DNA from: Pontederia crassipes
Lineage: Eukaryota; Streptophyta; Magnoliopsida; Commelinales; Pontederiaceae
Direction of reading: 5' to 3'
Assembly: GCA_030549335.1 (NCBI GenBank)
Contig: CM060195.1
Coordinates: 16,671,501 to 16,735,500, forward strand
Length of the DNA stretch: 64,000 nucleotides
The notes beneath the pieces are model-generated. The model had not been told where the DNA came from and ran no database searches. It worked only from the letters and a program-made list of their open reading frames with translations. Shown piece after piece: positions 11,355-24,226 of the stretch. Numbering within the stretch: the first letter of the stretch is position 1; every line of letters starts with the position of its first letter. A program made the position numbers and the translations under genes.

Positions 11355-13335
11355 ATTCTATAATGATTAGAAATTCACCCTAAAAGTTTTGGGCGTTTAA
11401 GGGAATTTCACGCCATTAGCCCGTTCGTCATACCTCAGTTATCAATGGAAGACTTTAATATTTTATTGAAATTGATAATAAATAAAAACTTTGTGATAAA
11501 TATATATAACATCCTCTCAATTAATAAGTCATGAAACAACAAATGCCTAAAGAATTCAATACATAGCATCAATGTTCAACTATAACTTATTAGACCTAAG
11601 CATGTGCAACACTTCACCAAAGCTTGAACCCATCCATCAATTAATCTTGCTGCACGGATCTAGAGTGCAAAATTTTTCAGTTAGAGTATGTAAAGGTCAT
11701 GCATGCATGATAACCTAATACTACATGCAATGCATTATCATAATAACACTAATATATGAACATGCGTGCCATGGACTATATCATGAACCTTACATGACAT
11801 TACATCATGCTTACATTCACTTTTCATATAACAATTTTGAAACATAACATCATGACATACCTGCTTAACTTTTGACCCATCATCTACAAGTATCATACAA
11901 TAGAAATATACATTCATCATGACATGTAACTCATCATTCCATTTCACTTTTATTGCCGTGTACATTCTAGAAGTTTCTTTATAACTCATTGACCCTTACT
12001 TATTACTTTAACATCTTTTACATTTCTGGTTGCTTTATAATGTTTTGGACCTTCTTTCATTCTTTATTATGTGTCATCTTTCATCTCCATCTTCATATTT
12101 CATCTTTCTTTCATCTTCCTTCTTTCGTTCTTTTTACGTGTTATCTTCATCTTTCATCTTTATCACATAACATCATCTTGACTTTCATTTCATATTATAA
12201 GACATATCATAGGATACACACATGAGAGACTTTATTCCTAATCATCCTTAGGAATACACACACTTCATGATGAGGGACATTCTTTCTTGGAAAGTGCATA
12301 AATAGATACAGAACTTCACTTTTTGGACTTAGGTCCTCTTGAATTACATACATAAGTGTAGGACTTTACTTTCCATATTTACTTCATCATCATCTTAACT
12401 TTCTTTATTATAAGATACTTTGAAGTTAATTTCACTTTAATTCTTATTTTATCTTATACCATCTTTGATCTTAACAGTAGTTAAAAGAGTCATATCAACA
12501 TCGTCACATTGGCTAGTTACGCCACATCCATAGAACAAGAACATCATAATAGTGAGAGACTTTATTTCAAGAAATACACACCATAATAGTGAGGGACTTT
12601 AATTCAAGAAATACACACACTTTTTGATAAAGGACTTTGATCACTGAGAAGCACATACACAAATGCAGGACTTTACTTCGCGGACTTAGGTCCCCTTAAA
12701 GTACATACGTATGTGCAGGACTTTGCTTTTTACCGTTGATGAGTGATAAGAACATTCTTCAACTTTAGGTGCATTATGATTTGAAATACATCAATCATTC
12801 TTCATCTTTTAGCCTAATTACGGTTGAACATATAAGTCATATATCTAGGCTCATATAAAATCAACAGTCATCCATACATATTATTAATACTTTAAAAATA
12901 CCATATATGTCCATATTGGTCGGTCACGGCCGTGACAGGAGTGTCACGCCCGTGACCATGACTTGGAAGGTCCTTTCATCGTTGGTTGTGATTCGGGTGT
13001 CACGGCCATGTCACGTCCTTCGTGACGACAATGCTCTAATGATCACAATCATGAGTGAGCAGTTTTGAATTCAGGTTGCTCGACCACGGTCGTGCTGTGT
13101 CATCATCATGACCGTTCTCCCTTGGGGACGGTTGTGAGCGTCATACTCGTCCTTATACCTCGTTCACAATCGTGAATGTCCATGGTCATGCTTAACTTCA
13201 TCATGGCTGTGACAGTTCTATCATGGTCGTGACCGAGAGCTCTTTGGCCATCTTTGGTTCTCGATCACAACCGTTACGGGACCTAGCACGGACGTGCTAG
13301 TGTCCTGGAAGTCCTGGAAGTCAAACTTTAGTAAA
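11355..13335 (-). mobile_element. LTR relic of a chromovirus-type family, reversed
   Basis: Read on the minus strand it matches the 3' parts of the LTRs at 34801-37066 and 19202-21173. The end box aacgggctaa...aaaacttttagg lies near 11360-11435 and the box cctttacatactctaac at about 11680-11696. Reiterated stretches with gtccctca-type motifs lie at 12230-12730. A paired AGCCTAG/TTAGGCT hairpin is at 12811-12851. A cluster of cacggccgtgac-type palindromes is at 12920-13320. No pol sequence belongs to it here. Confidence 0.65.
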
Positions 13336-13806
13336 AATAATCTAAAACATCATAATTGTTGCAAGTGTGATCTTTGAGCATCTTAGCATCATGGAATATA
13401 CTAGGACATGAAATTTTCATTCATTATTAAGATTTAGGGCTTTTCCCCAAATTTATCTAAAAGATTTAGGGCTTCAAATATGAACCAATGACTATCATCT
13501 AGGCAATTAGGTTATAGAGAAATGCATGTGTCTTTAAGGATGAATGTTGCTATATGGATAATATTACATCCCATACGTTGAACATGACAAAGTTATGGTC
13601 GGGTGATTGATGCACATTTGGTGCTTGGTGTTAGTGTTGTTAATGTTCCTTCTGTTTATAATTTATATTATTTGTAATTTCTAAATTATCCTCTCAATAA
13701 AATTGGATGCCTACATCTTGGTAGGGATCCCCCCATATTAAAAAAAAAAGAGAACAACATTGGAGACGAAACCTCAAAACCTTCCATCTCAAAACCTCCC
13801 TACAAA

Positions 13807-16281
13807 ATGACACCAGTAGAGACGAAGGAGTTGAAGACTCAACTGTAAGAACTGTTGGACAGAGATTTTATCAGGCCAAGTGTGTTCCCATGGGGTGCAC
13901 TTGTCCTATTTGTGAAGAAGAAAGATAGGTCACTGTGATTATGCATAGACTACAAAATGTTAAACAAAGTGACCATAAAAAATAAGTACCCTCCTAGGAT
14001 TGATGACCTATTTGATCAGTTGTCCACAACGTCAGTCTTCTCAAAGATTGATCTAAGGAGTGGGTATAATCAGCTCAGAGTAGCTGAAGAAGACATTGCA
14101 AAGATGACATTTAGGTCAAGGTATGATCATTATGAATTTTTGGTTATGCCTTTTGGACTAACAAATGCTCCTACAGAATTTATGCATTCGATGAACAAGA
14201 TTTTCAAGCTCCATCTCGACACATTTGTGATCGTGTTTGTAGATGATATCCAGATCTATTCATCAAGTCCAGAGGAACACCAGAAGCATATGAGAATTGT
14301 TCTAGAGACTTTGAGGCTACATCAGTTGCATGAAACGTTCTCCAAATGTGAATTTTGGTTGGAGCAAGTGGTGTTTTTGAGACACATAGTTTCAAAAGAA
14401 GGGATCAGTGGGCAGGAGGCCAAAGACGGTGATAGATATTAGAAGTTTTCTTCGATTAGCTGACTACTACAAAAGGTTTATCTAAGACTTCTCAAAGATT
14501 GCTGCTCCCATGACAAAGTTAACCATGAAGAAAGAAAGTTCAATTGGACACAGCAATGTGAAGAGAGCTTCCTGGAGCTGAACAAGAGATTGACCACTGC
14601 ACAAGTTCTAAAAATTCTCATAGGAGTTGGAGACTACATAGTGTACAATAATTCTGGTGGAGTTGGCAACAATAGTGTTTGCTCCGAAAATATGAAAACA
14701 CTACTTATATAGAGAAGAATTTGACATTTTTACTTAACACAAAAGTCTCAAATATGTGTTCACTCAGAATGAACTGAACATGAGATAGAAAGTGGCTGAA
14801 ATTTTTGAAGGACTACGAGTTTGGCATTCTCTATCATCTAGGGAAGGCTAACTCTATAGCAGATGCCTTGAGGAAGAAATGGGAAGGATCGTTGGCATGT
14901 CTAAGAGTCTACAAGTGGACCCTTATTGAAGAAAGTACTCAGGAAAGTTGATGATGCATTGTCTCATTCAACTTGATTTAGTAGCAAGAATAGCACAATC
15001 ACAAGAAAGAAGACACATAGTACAAAGACATGAAGGCTCTATATGAGAAAGGGCACCCTGATTACAGGATTGATGACGATGGAACTATCAGCTTCCAAAA
15101 CAAATTATGAGTACCTAAAGATAAAGAGCTCAAGGAAGAAATTTTGGCTGAGTGCCACAAGCCGGAGTTTTCCATTTGTCCTAGAACCAATAAAATGTTC
15201 AAGGACTTGCAAAGGACATTTTGATGGAGAGACATGAGAAGAGAAGTAGCAGAGTTTGTATCCAAGTGCTTGTTCTGCCAACAGGTCAAGATTGAGCACC
15301 AAAAGCCACCAGGGTTATTGAACCCATTGCCCATACAATGGATTTTATTGTGGGTCTCTCAAAGACACAGAAGAATCACGATGTCATTTGGTTCATCGTT
15401 GACAGATTAACTAAGTCAGCTCACTTCTTACCATACAATGTAAGATAGTCAGCTGCAAGTATGGTGAAGTTGTATGTGGATGAAATTATCGGACTACATG
15501 TGATTCCTATTTCTATTGTATTAGATAGAGACCCAAGATTCACAACAAGGTTCTGGAGAGGGTTGCAACATGCATTTGGCACAAGGTCGCATTACAACAC
15601 TACATTTCACTCTCATAGCAATGGGAAAAGTGAAAGGACGATCCAGACCTTAGAGGACATGTTGAGAGCATGTGTCATAGATTGGCAAGGCAGCTGGGAT
15701 GACCATCTCACTCTAGCTGAGTTTGCCTACAACAACAATTACCACTCCATCATAATGATGGCTCCATTTGAGACACTATATGGAAGACCTTGTAGGTCTC
15801 CCACATGTTGGAGTGCAGTTGGTAAAGGAAGGTTACTAGGACCACAACTAGTAGAGAAGTATGCAAAGAAGGTGGATTTGATAAAGGAAAGAATGATGGC
15901 AGCGAATAGCCGCCAAAAGAGTTATGCAGATAAGAAAAGAAGAGAACAAATCTACCAAGTTGGAGATCATGTGTTGCTAAAGGTATCTCCTACCAAAAGA
16001 GTCATGAGGTTCAGTAGAAAGGGCAAGCCTAAGTACATCGGCCCGTTTGAGATTTTGGAAAAAGTGGGAGAAGGAGCATACAAGTTAGCATTGCCAGAAT
16101 CCACAATGTTTTTCATATGTTAATGCTTCACAAGTACACATATGACAGTTCACATATGGTGGTGATTGAAGAACCAATCATCAAAGAATGTCGTTTAAGA
16201 AATAAAGTGGTAAAGATGGTGAAGATTTCATGGAAGCACCACAATGGAACTGAAGCGACATGGGAACTAGAAGAAGAGTAA
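13807..16281 (+). pseudogene. Decayed Ty3/gypsy chromovirus polyprotein (RT-RNaseH-IN-chromodomain)
   Basis: Gag and protease are missing. Reverse transcriptase runs from 13807 (VFPWGALVLFVKKKD, then IDDLFDQL, then the active-site FVDD at 14236-14247), with two in-frame stops before 13957. RNase H (about 14430-14880) is shifted between frames but shows the ADYYKRFI-type start and an ILYH...ADALRKK end. The zinc-binding part of integrase lies near 15160-15330. The catalytic core follows at 15461-16100, with the D in VLDRDPRF and the E in GKSERTIQTLED. A short chromodomain tail (RNKVVKMVKISW ... ATWELEEE) ends at the stop at 16279-16281. Domain order and tail place it among plant chromoviruses, probably near Tekay/Del. 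It is clearly dead. Confidence 0.88.
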
Positions 16282-16351
16282 GAACAATTTCCAATATTAT
16301 TTGGTAAGTGTTCTATGTTATAGTTTAAAATTTGACAACGAATATTCTTTT

Positions 16352-16365
16352 GGGAGGGGGGAGGA
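16352..16365 (+). promoter_or_regulatory. Polypurine tract of the chromovirus
   Basis: The purine run gggaggggggagga lies 70 bases after the polyprotein stop. It is immediately followed by tgtaata, the LTR start also seen at 32936 (tgtaatacc). It would prime plus-strand synthesis. Confidence 0.85.
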
Positions 16366-16372
16366 TGTAATA

Positions 16373-19201
16373 TGATCACTAGCTGATCATATTATGTTTT
16401 TATCCCATTTTCTATTCAAATCACCCATATCGAGCCCTCAAATTTCCTAACTTTTGGCCAATTATGCTTGGAATGCATGGATTGTGATAACTAGTTGATC
16501 TTTCTCATTTTATACCTAATTCCATGTGCATAGAAGTTCTGAATTGCTAAAATCCATAAATATTTTAATTCTATGCCAAGTTATCATTTTTAGGGCAAGT
16601 TAGCACTCCAAATGCACGTCATCATTATTTTGATTTAGCTGATTTCCAATGATTATTCTGTCCTAAATCCATTGCCATCATGAATGAATCATATTTGGAT
16701 GATCATATTTCAACTTGTGCAAAATTATCAATCCATTGGAACAAGTTATCATTTTCCAATGCCAAGTTATCATTTAAGGGCAAAACTATCATTTCGACAT
16801 GCAAAACTATCAAATGTGCATAAAGGCATTAAGCAATCATTATATTATTGTCCTAACTCATTACTGTTCAAATTTGATCACATTTGGATAACTACAACCT
16901 AAGTTATGATAAGTTATCATTTTTATGGCATCAAGTTATCGTTTTTGGCACCCAAGTTATCATTCTTATAAAATCTTATCCACATTTGATTTCTGACCTC
17001 ATTCACTTGCCACCCTAATCCCTTTGATGCCTTCAATGCTTTGAACTATTCAAATTTGGACAATTTTCATGAAATATGCAAAGTTATCATTCCAGTCCTT
17101 TAAAGTTATCATTTTAATCAAGGTTTTCAATTTTGCACAACACCAAACCCTATTTGATGTTTGAGCTGATCCTAGTAGCTGTCCTCATCCTTATTTGTTT
17201 ATTTCCTATTTGAGGACTTTGATATTTGGTGTTCTTTCTCTTCTAGCAGGTGAATGGAGCTAAAAAAAAGGTTGGAAAAGCAAAGGGGGAACCACCTACT
17301 TTTTGTTGTCCAAAAGCTGTCACAACAGGTGGATTTTTAGGCCCTGGACAGGTGGCTCACATCAGAGGCTAAGGAACATTTGGATGCTGATCTAAGGGTG
17401 ATTAAAGGCCATATATAAGCTGAAGAAACTCTGGAATCAAAGGGAGGCCGGACATTGAAAGAAGGAAGCAAGGATTGGAGTTGGAAGTGAAGTTAGTTTG
17501 GAGCTGGAGCATTGCTGATTTCTGTCAACGGCCCTCATTCCAGGATGAATAGCTTCTATTCTTCATTATATTTTGTATCAAACCTTGTAAAAATGAGGAG
17601 CCAAATCTCATGTCTCCTAGGATAGGGTAGTAGTCTAGTTTAATTGTGAATGGATAATGAACAAATCTGAATTCCTGCATTAATATCTGATTTCTGGTTG
17701 TATTTCTGATTTCCTTTCCATATGAATCTGATCCTTGACATTGTAAGGTCCTGATTGTAGCTACAACTGAGAAGTTGTCATTTGATCTAATCTTGTTCAG
17801 AAATGAATCAAGAATCAATGCCAAGTTTCTAGGTTCTAATCCAATTAGGAATCTGAAATCTGAAATCTATTTTTTTTCCCAAATCTGATTTCTGATTTCT
17901 GATTTTTGAATTCTGTCAAACCTGTTTCTATCATTGTTGAGCCCTGATTTAATTGATAACTGAGAGGTTACTTATGATTTCATTCTTGTTCAGAAATGAA
18001 TCAAGAGGCAATGGTGTTTCCAAGTTTATAATCCCTGATTTATTGCAAACTTTTGAATGCTGATTTGTAATTTTCCCTTTGCTGATTTCCTGAATCTTTG
18101 GATTCTGATTTTCTGTTGTAAACCCTTGATTTTATTAAATCACTGAGAAGTGAATCCTAGGGATACTTTGTTGTTCAGAGATGAACCAAAGAGCAATGGC
18201 AAATCTGAATTCCAATGAGTCATATGTGCTGAATTCCAATGTTTGCTAGTGTTGATTTCTATAATTTTTTTAGTTGCTACTTTCCTGAATTTAGGGGAAA
18301 TCTGATTGTCATTGTTAAACCCTATTTTAACCTACCACTTAGAGGTGGTCTTATGGCCTTCCTTGAGATTCAGAGATGAACCAAGGAGCAATGAAAATTT
18401 GTTGAATTCTCATGTGTAATTAGGTGCTGATTGCATTCAATCCCTTGGTAAAAATGTGGATTTTATTTGAATTTGCAGCTGAGAGGCTGATTTAAAATCC
18501 TCTTGTAGTTTAGAGATAAATCAAGAAGCATTTGCATCAATATTGAATTGATTTCATCCCTGTTTAGTTGATTGAAGCATTTCCCTCATTTCCCAAGTGC
18601 AATTGAAAGTTATCAGTTCAGATTTCACTAAATTACTAAAATCCAGCAGGGAACTAAACTTTTGAACTTAATGTTGACTTGATTTCAGTTAGGACCTTTT
18701 CTAATTCAACTTACCTAATCAATCATATGAGAATATGATAATTAATTCTGGATGAATTAAGCTGTGAAAACAGATTATTTCAAGTTGAGTTAAAATTGAC
18801 ATTTAATGATAACTTGTTTAATCCATCCATAATTAAATTAGATGAACCCCAACTCTTAGGTGAACCTTCCTCATTGATAGATAAACCCTTTGAGCCTCTA
18901 TTTTAGCATTTACAATTCAGTTTAGATAATTTTTCAAAAATCCCAAAATAGTTATCATTTTGGCCATTTTTAGAAATCGGTTTTAACTTTCTTTCAAATT
19001 CTTGGAATAGATAAGGCTAATCTAGATTGTTTAGGGAGTCTTAGGCTTCAAATCACTATGGATACGACATTTGGGTAGAGTACAATTGACCTGTATACTT
19101 GCAGTAATAAGTGAATTAGGGAGTTAAATCAAAAATTGAAAAATCTGAAATTTGACCCCAAAATCAGCAAGTTATCACTACATCCTTCAATATCACTATC
19201 A
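16373..19201 (+). mobile_element. Solo LTR, 2,829 bp, with reiterated hairpins
   Basis: It begins TGATCACTAGCTG and ends CACTATCA, with the 5-bp duplication taata at 16368-16372 and 19202-19206. The same sequence, reversed, forms the LTR at 52665-62085, whose polypurine tract shows that the plus strand is sense here. The first third repeats the motif aagttatcatt many times (16570-17110). Bases 17763-18525 hold five diverged units of about 190 bp, each with two tetraloop hairpins. No internal region remains, as expected after LTR-LTR recombination. Confidence 0.88.
17763..18525 (+). repeat. Five diverged ~190-bp repeats, each with two tetraloop hairpins
   Basis: First hairpins: ACAACT-GAGA-AGTTGT (17763-17778), TAACT-GAGA-GGTTA (17957-17970), TCACT-GAGA-AGTGA (18140-18153), ACCACT-TAGA-GGTGGT (18334-18349), CAGCT-GAGA-GGCTG (18476-18489). 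Second hairpins have an outer CTTG/CAAG stem and an inner TTCA/TGAA stem around GAAA or GAGA: 17792-17812, 17985-18005, 18171-18189, 18361-18386 and 18502-18525 (the last with inner TTTA/TAAA). The sequence between hairpins is poorly conserved. GAGA and GAAA fit the GNRA tetraloop rule. Confidence 0.85.
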
Positions 19202-19265
19202 TAATACCTCAGAATTTTCATTAAGGGTAATTTGGACTTTTTATCCAAACGTTCATGACCTCCCC

Positions 19266-19273
19266 TATATAAA
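19266..19273 (+). promoter_or_regulatory. TATA box of the chromovirus LTR
   Basis: The sequence cccctatataaag is shared with the related LTRs at 33002 and 37958, each followed by a GA-rich leader about 70-100 bases downstream. A second copy, tatataag, sits at 19281. Confidence 0.65.
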
Positions 19274-21173
19274 GCTCCCCTATATAAGGCCCTCTATTCT
19301 ATTGTTTACCTCCTTTCTCCACATCTTGGCAGGTAAGGCTTGAGGAAGGAGAAAGAGAAGAATAGTCAGAAGGAAGAAGAGGAAGAAGAAGAAGAGGAAT
19401 AAAGAGGATAAGGATCTAAAAGAAAGCATGAGGACTCCTTGTCCTCGGATTGGATTGCGATGAGGGTGTTCATTGTTGAAAGCATTAGATCTATGCATGT
19501 ATAGGTTCTTATGATTAGATTTAGTAGTTAGGATTCATGTTTTTCTTATTGTTCATGATTTAGGGATGAACCCTAAATTTTACAAATTCATGGATTAATA
19601 TGTTTTTCCATGTTCTTTTGATCCTAGAATGCCTAGGAAATACATATGTTTGCTTTCCGATTATTATGTATTATTTTTCCCAATTTTTGGATAAAAAATC
19701 ATGAAAAATTGGACTGGGCGGTGGATCTCCAAAATTCTGTCACGCCCATCCAAAATTGTTCTTATTGTCATGACAAAACGGTTGGAAAGGAGCCAAAAAT
19801 CGTCTTCTGTCACGCCCGTGACAATACATATCACGACAATGACAAAGCCATAGAATGGCCGTGATAGGGTGTTGGCTCGGCCGTGACCGAAGGGTTCATT
19901 TCAAGGCTTCTGTCATGGCCGTGACGACTCTTTTTACGACCGTGACTGATGCTGAAATCCCATATAGCATATTAAATGTTATTTTCAAGGTATTACTAGA
20001 ATGTATTGATGCTTGATGATTGTATATGAACCTAGATACACGTATATGCATGTTCCCCACGTAACTAGGTTAAAACATGAAGATTGAGCGACATAAATGA
20101 TTGTTGATTGCAAAGCATAATCAACCCAGTTGTGGATGAGGTTATATGTCGTCCATCTTTGGCCCTTTATCGGATAATTAACCAGAATGATCATTACACA
20201 CATCGACAATGGTATGTGCATTCCGATGTCGCTCTCGGGCGAGAGTCCAGAATGATCGTTACATACATCGACAATGGTGTGTGCATTCTGATGTCACCTT
20301 CGGGTGAGAGGGGAGCATTGTCTCCTAGGCTTAGCTAGCCTCTTGAGAGGGCAATGACATAAGTCCCAACTATCGGAAGATATAACGTTAATAGAAAAGG
20401 GCCAATGATCGATGGAATGAAATGATGTACCATGAAAGTGGAAGTCTAAAAGGGTTATAAAGCAACCCTGAGGAGAGATATTGAGGCAATGGTTATGGTA
20501 AGTATATCTCACTTATATTCCTATGGATTGAATGAATGATTGTTATTAATGTCTATACTATAAGTATGATGATGGTTACATGTCTTCCATACTATAGTTC
20601 ATGAATGCATGATGATAGATTCTTATTGATGCTTGACATGTAGATCTCATGTATAGAGCATGACATGCATATTGTTACTTCTTTTATATAAAGAGGATGC
20701 ATATCATGTAGTATCCAATTTAGAATCATCACATTGTATAGCATGGCCTTTACATACTCTAACCAGGAAAACTCTTGCATCCTGGATCCGTGCAGGTGCA
20801 TAAAGTTATGGATCATGGCGGCTCAGCTCATGACGATTAAGATTGCACAATGGTCTAGGATGTTAGGAGTCAATTATCTTAGAGTCTTTTGACTATGTTT
20901 TAAAGAGATGTTTTTTACTATGGTTTCCCAATGTTTCAATTGTTTTTAAGAGATGATGTTGAGATGTGTTTCATTTTTATAACATTGCTTTTGATGTTTT
21001 TATGAATTTTTCCGCATTTAATGAAGGATTCTTTTATCATACTTTATGGATTTATGCTTCCGCTGTAATAGATGAAAACCATATTTTAAATTATGATTAT
21101 GTAATGACGAACGGGCTAACACAGGTAAATGATCCAATTGCCCTTGGTAATTTGGGGGTAAAATTTGGGTTGT

Positions 21174-22984
21174 TGATGCGTTGTAATTGTAACAATAAAA
21201 TTTGCTAGCAAGTGCACTAGTCGCTCAAGTAATATAGTAATAGGAGTAAGAGTGTCGAACCCACGAGGAATATTGTTAATTCAATATCTGAAATTATAAA
21301 TTAATAAGAGAGGAAAAACATGGATTTTTGGAAAGAGGTTTTATGAAATAAAATAAGGAAAATAAGATAAAGATAAGATAATGGTGTTGAAGTTAGGCCT
21401 TAGGATGAAAATAGATCAGGATAAATATTTGAACCGAAAAAGATAAATTTAATCTTTAAAGATGGATTAGGAATTTTCCCAAGTTATTAATTTACAAGAT
21501 TAACATCACAGAGTCCACAAACTGGTAATTCTGCTATTTAATCCGGTAAATCAAACTATCTTAAATTTAATCAAACCTAAAGTCCCACAAACTGGTATTC
21601 GTCAGATAAGATTAAAATTAAGATGCATTAATATGAAAATCCTAGACTATTAATCACTCCACAAACTGGTTAGATTAACAGACCACATAAACTTGATTCT
21701 CCACACACTAGTTATCAAATTTATGTCAATTATTAATTTCACATAAAATCAATTAATTTAATTAATGAATTCTGAAATTAAATAATCCACAAACTGGTAA
21801 GTACTCAACTCAGAAATCCAAATAATTAAATTAAAAGCATTAAGCACAATTAATTAATTGATCAGAAAAGATTAAAACAAATAATATAGGGTCAAATAAT
21901 TTCCCTTCAATAATAATCTCCTAAAATGAAATAAATAAAAATATGGAGTTCATCCTAGAAATTCTGGAGAGATAATAATAAAGTAATAATAATTGGAAGA
22001 ATTACACCCAAATAGACAAAAGTCGAAGCTTCGGATCACGGGCAGACAGTCGGGCAGCCTCTCGGACTTGATCAGGGTCGCGATCAACTTCCTGCCGTCG
22101 CACCTCTCTCCTCTTGGTCGTAGCCTGCAGAGCTCACGACTCGCCGTGGAAGAAACCTGAACTTCAGAGCACGAATTGAAACGATGGATTCTTCACGTAT
22201 TTATAGGGTGCGGACGACTTCAATTTGATCTCGGTCGTAACATCGTACGGTTAACTTTAAAATTATAAGATAAACTCGGCCAAAGATAAATCATTTTATC
22301 ATTACGCCCAAAGATAAATCTTTCTTATCTTTTTACGCCCAAAGAGTCTCGGCCGTAAGGAAAATATTTTATCTTTACTCCTTTCCATTACTCCCAAAGG
22401 ATAAAAATCCTTTTATCTTTACGCCTTCATATATCTTGTTACGCCCAAAGATAAACTCATTTTTTATCTTGTTACGCCCTTCATCTTCATGCCATTACGC
22501 CCTCCAAATCTCGGCCGTAAGGAATGAACTTATCTTCTTACGCCCAAAGATAAACTCGATTGATTGTTACACCCTTCATCTTCATGCCATTACGCCCTCC
22601 GAATTTCGGCCGTAAGGAAGGAACTTCTTCTGTTACGCCCAAAAGATAAAAACATTTATCTTTACGCCTTCAAATGTTAGCCGTAACAAAGAATTAAATC
22701 TCGTTACTCCTTTTGAATCTCGGCCGTAACAACTTGGGTGTAAAGCCAAATCTCGGCCGTAAGGAATTTCTTTGAATTTCGGCCGAGATTTGAATTTTCC
22801 TGCAAATAATTATCAAAATATAGTTAATCCATCCACAATTAAAATATTCAGCGATTTTAATAATTAAAATTGATAAATCCGGAATTATGATTAAAAGTGA
22901 CTAAAAATGATGCATGCTATGATCAAATTATAGAAAATTTAATTAAAATAATTAACTAAAATATGTTGTATTTTGCATGCATCA
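21174..22984 (-). repeat. 3' LTR of the Athila-like element
   Basis: It is the downstream LTR in element sense. A CTATAAATA box lies on the minus strand at about 22198-22206. Between 22230 and 22790 it is packed with cggccgtaa and cgcccaaagataaa motifs. The 21500-21800 part has reiterated ccacaaactggt boxes. Confidence 0.9.
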
Positions 22985-24226
22985 AACTCCCCCAAGCTTA
23001 AAGTCTTGCTTGTCCTCAAGCAAAAATTCAAAGCAAAGCTCAAGAAAGTTCCATCATAGCCGCCACATTGTCAACTGATTAATTTTCTCATACAATTCTT
23101 CTGCACACCTACTACTTAGTATCTTATCATTTTTCATGCACTTAGCTTCATAGAGGTTCTGAATGCTACACAAATTTAAACAATCTCAAATCCAGCCTTG
23201 TGAAAAAATAAATTGTCTATCAAATAATAGCATTAATATTGAACACATAAGTACTAATTGAGCTTAAAACTTCTTTTTCTTTTCATTTTTCAACTTTATT
23301 TTTAATCATTTAAAAGTTCTAATCTTCAAGCAGGATTGCACAAGGAAGTCCATGTAGCGGGCTTTGGACTGATGACTCCCAGACCAGATGGCCTTAGGGC
23401 AACAGGTGATAAAGCACCCCTCGAGTTTACTTGCCCGAACAACCAAGGTTCTGAATGAAGAGTTCGAACTTAGCCATGATTCAGTACTCATGTGCTTCTC
23501 CATATTCCACAAGATGGTCCATGTAGCAGGTTTTCGATCGACGGATCCCAGAGCAGTTGCTCTTAGGTCGCCAGGCATGAACCCCTACGGATCTAATTAC
23601 CCGAACACACCTTGGTTCCGGATAACACTTTTGTACCTACACATAACTTTATTCAACTTCTTTATTATTATTATTATTATTTGTTGGGGTTTAACTAACC
23701 CTTCTTTTTTATAAGCTCAAAAAGTACTTGATATGGTCAATAATAAGTCTACTATTATCAAGACTTAAAAGAAATAAAAAGGCATGAATATGATTTTGTC
23801 GTCTAGTCATTCATAATTCTACTTAGTATAGGCACATAGTCCATAAGTTTGATACTAAAATAGCAAGTGATAAGAAAGAAAAGTATTCAAATTTCATCAA
23901 TTAACGACATGTCTTTGAACTTCTACTTAAAGATAATTAAAACAGTAAGACAAGAGTTTGTTAGATGGTAGCAAAAATAAATGCATGCAATGGTATTTTT
24001 TTAGAAAATTTTCAAAAATTTTTTCAATTTTTTTGGATTCTTTTATAAATAGATGCAAACATAAGCAAATAAACAGAAAGATGCAATGCATGGAATGCAA
24101 ACTCCCCCAAGCTTGAACTAGACACTGTCCTCAGTGTTAAGCCAGCAAGGGAAAGTGATACATACTCAATAAAAAGGAAAATTTAAAGAAACGAAAATAA
24201 AGAAAAGGGAAAAGACACAACCGGAT
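22985..24226 (-). other. PPT and untranslated 3' region of the Athila-like element
   Basis: The polypurine tract reads TTGGGGGAGTT on the minus strand, directly next to the LTR (22985-22996). A roughly 105-bp block beginning gtccatgtagc (plus strand) occurs twice, at 23347-23453 and 23517-23620. A close relative is at 57527-57630 in the other non-autonomous element. A (TTA)n tract lies at 23661-23681. No ORF of note. Confidence 0.75.

Noticed and set aside
16373-19177. Solo LTR ending at the first gttatca (19177)
   Set aside because: The five bases after 19177 (ctaca) do not match the left flank. Ending at 19201 gives the exact duplication taata.
19280-19498. Minus-strand ORF rich in Phe and Leu
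   Set aside because: It is the reverse of the GA-rich LTR leader, a composition artefact.
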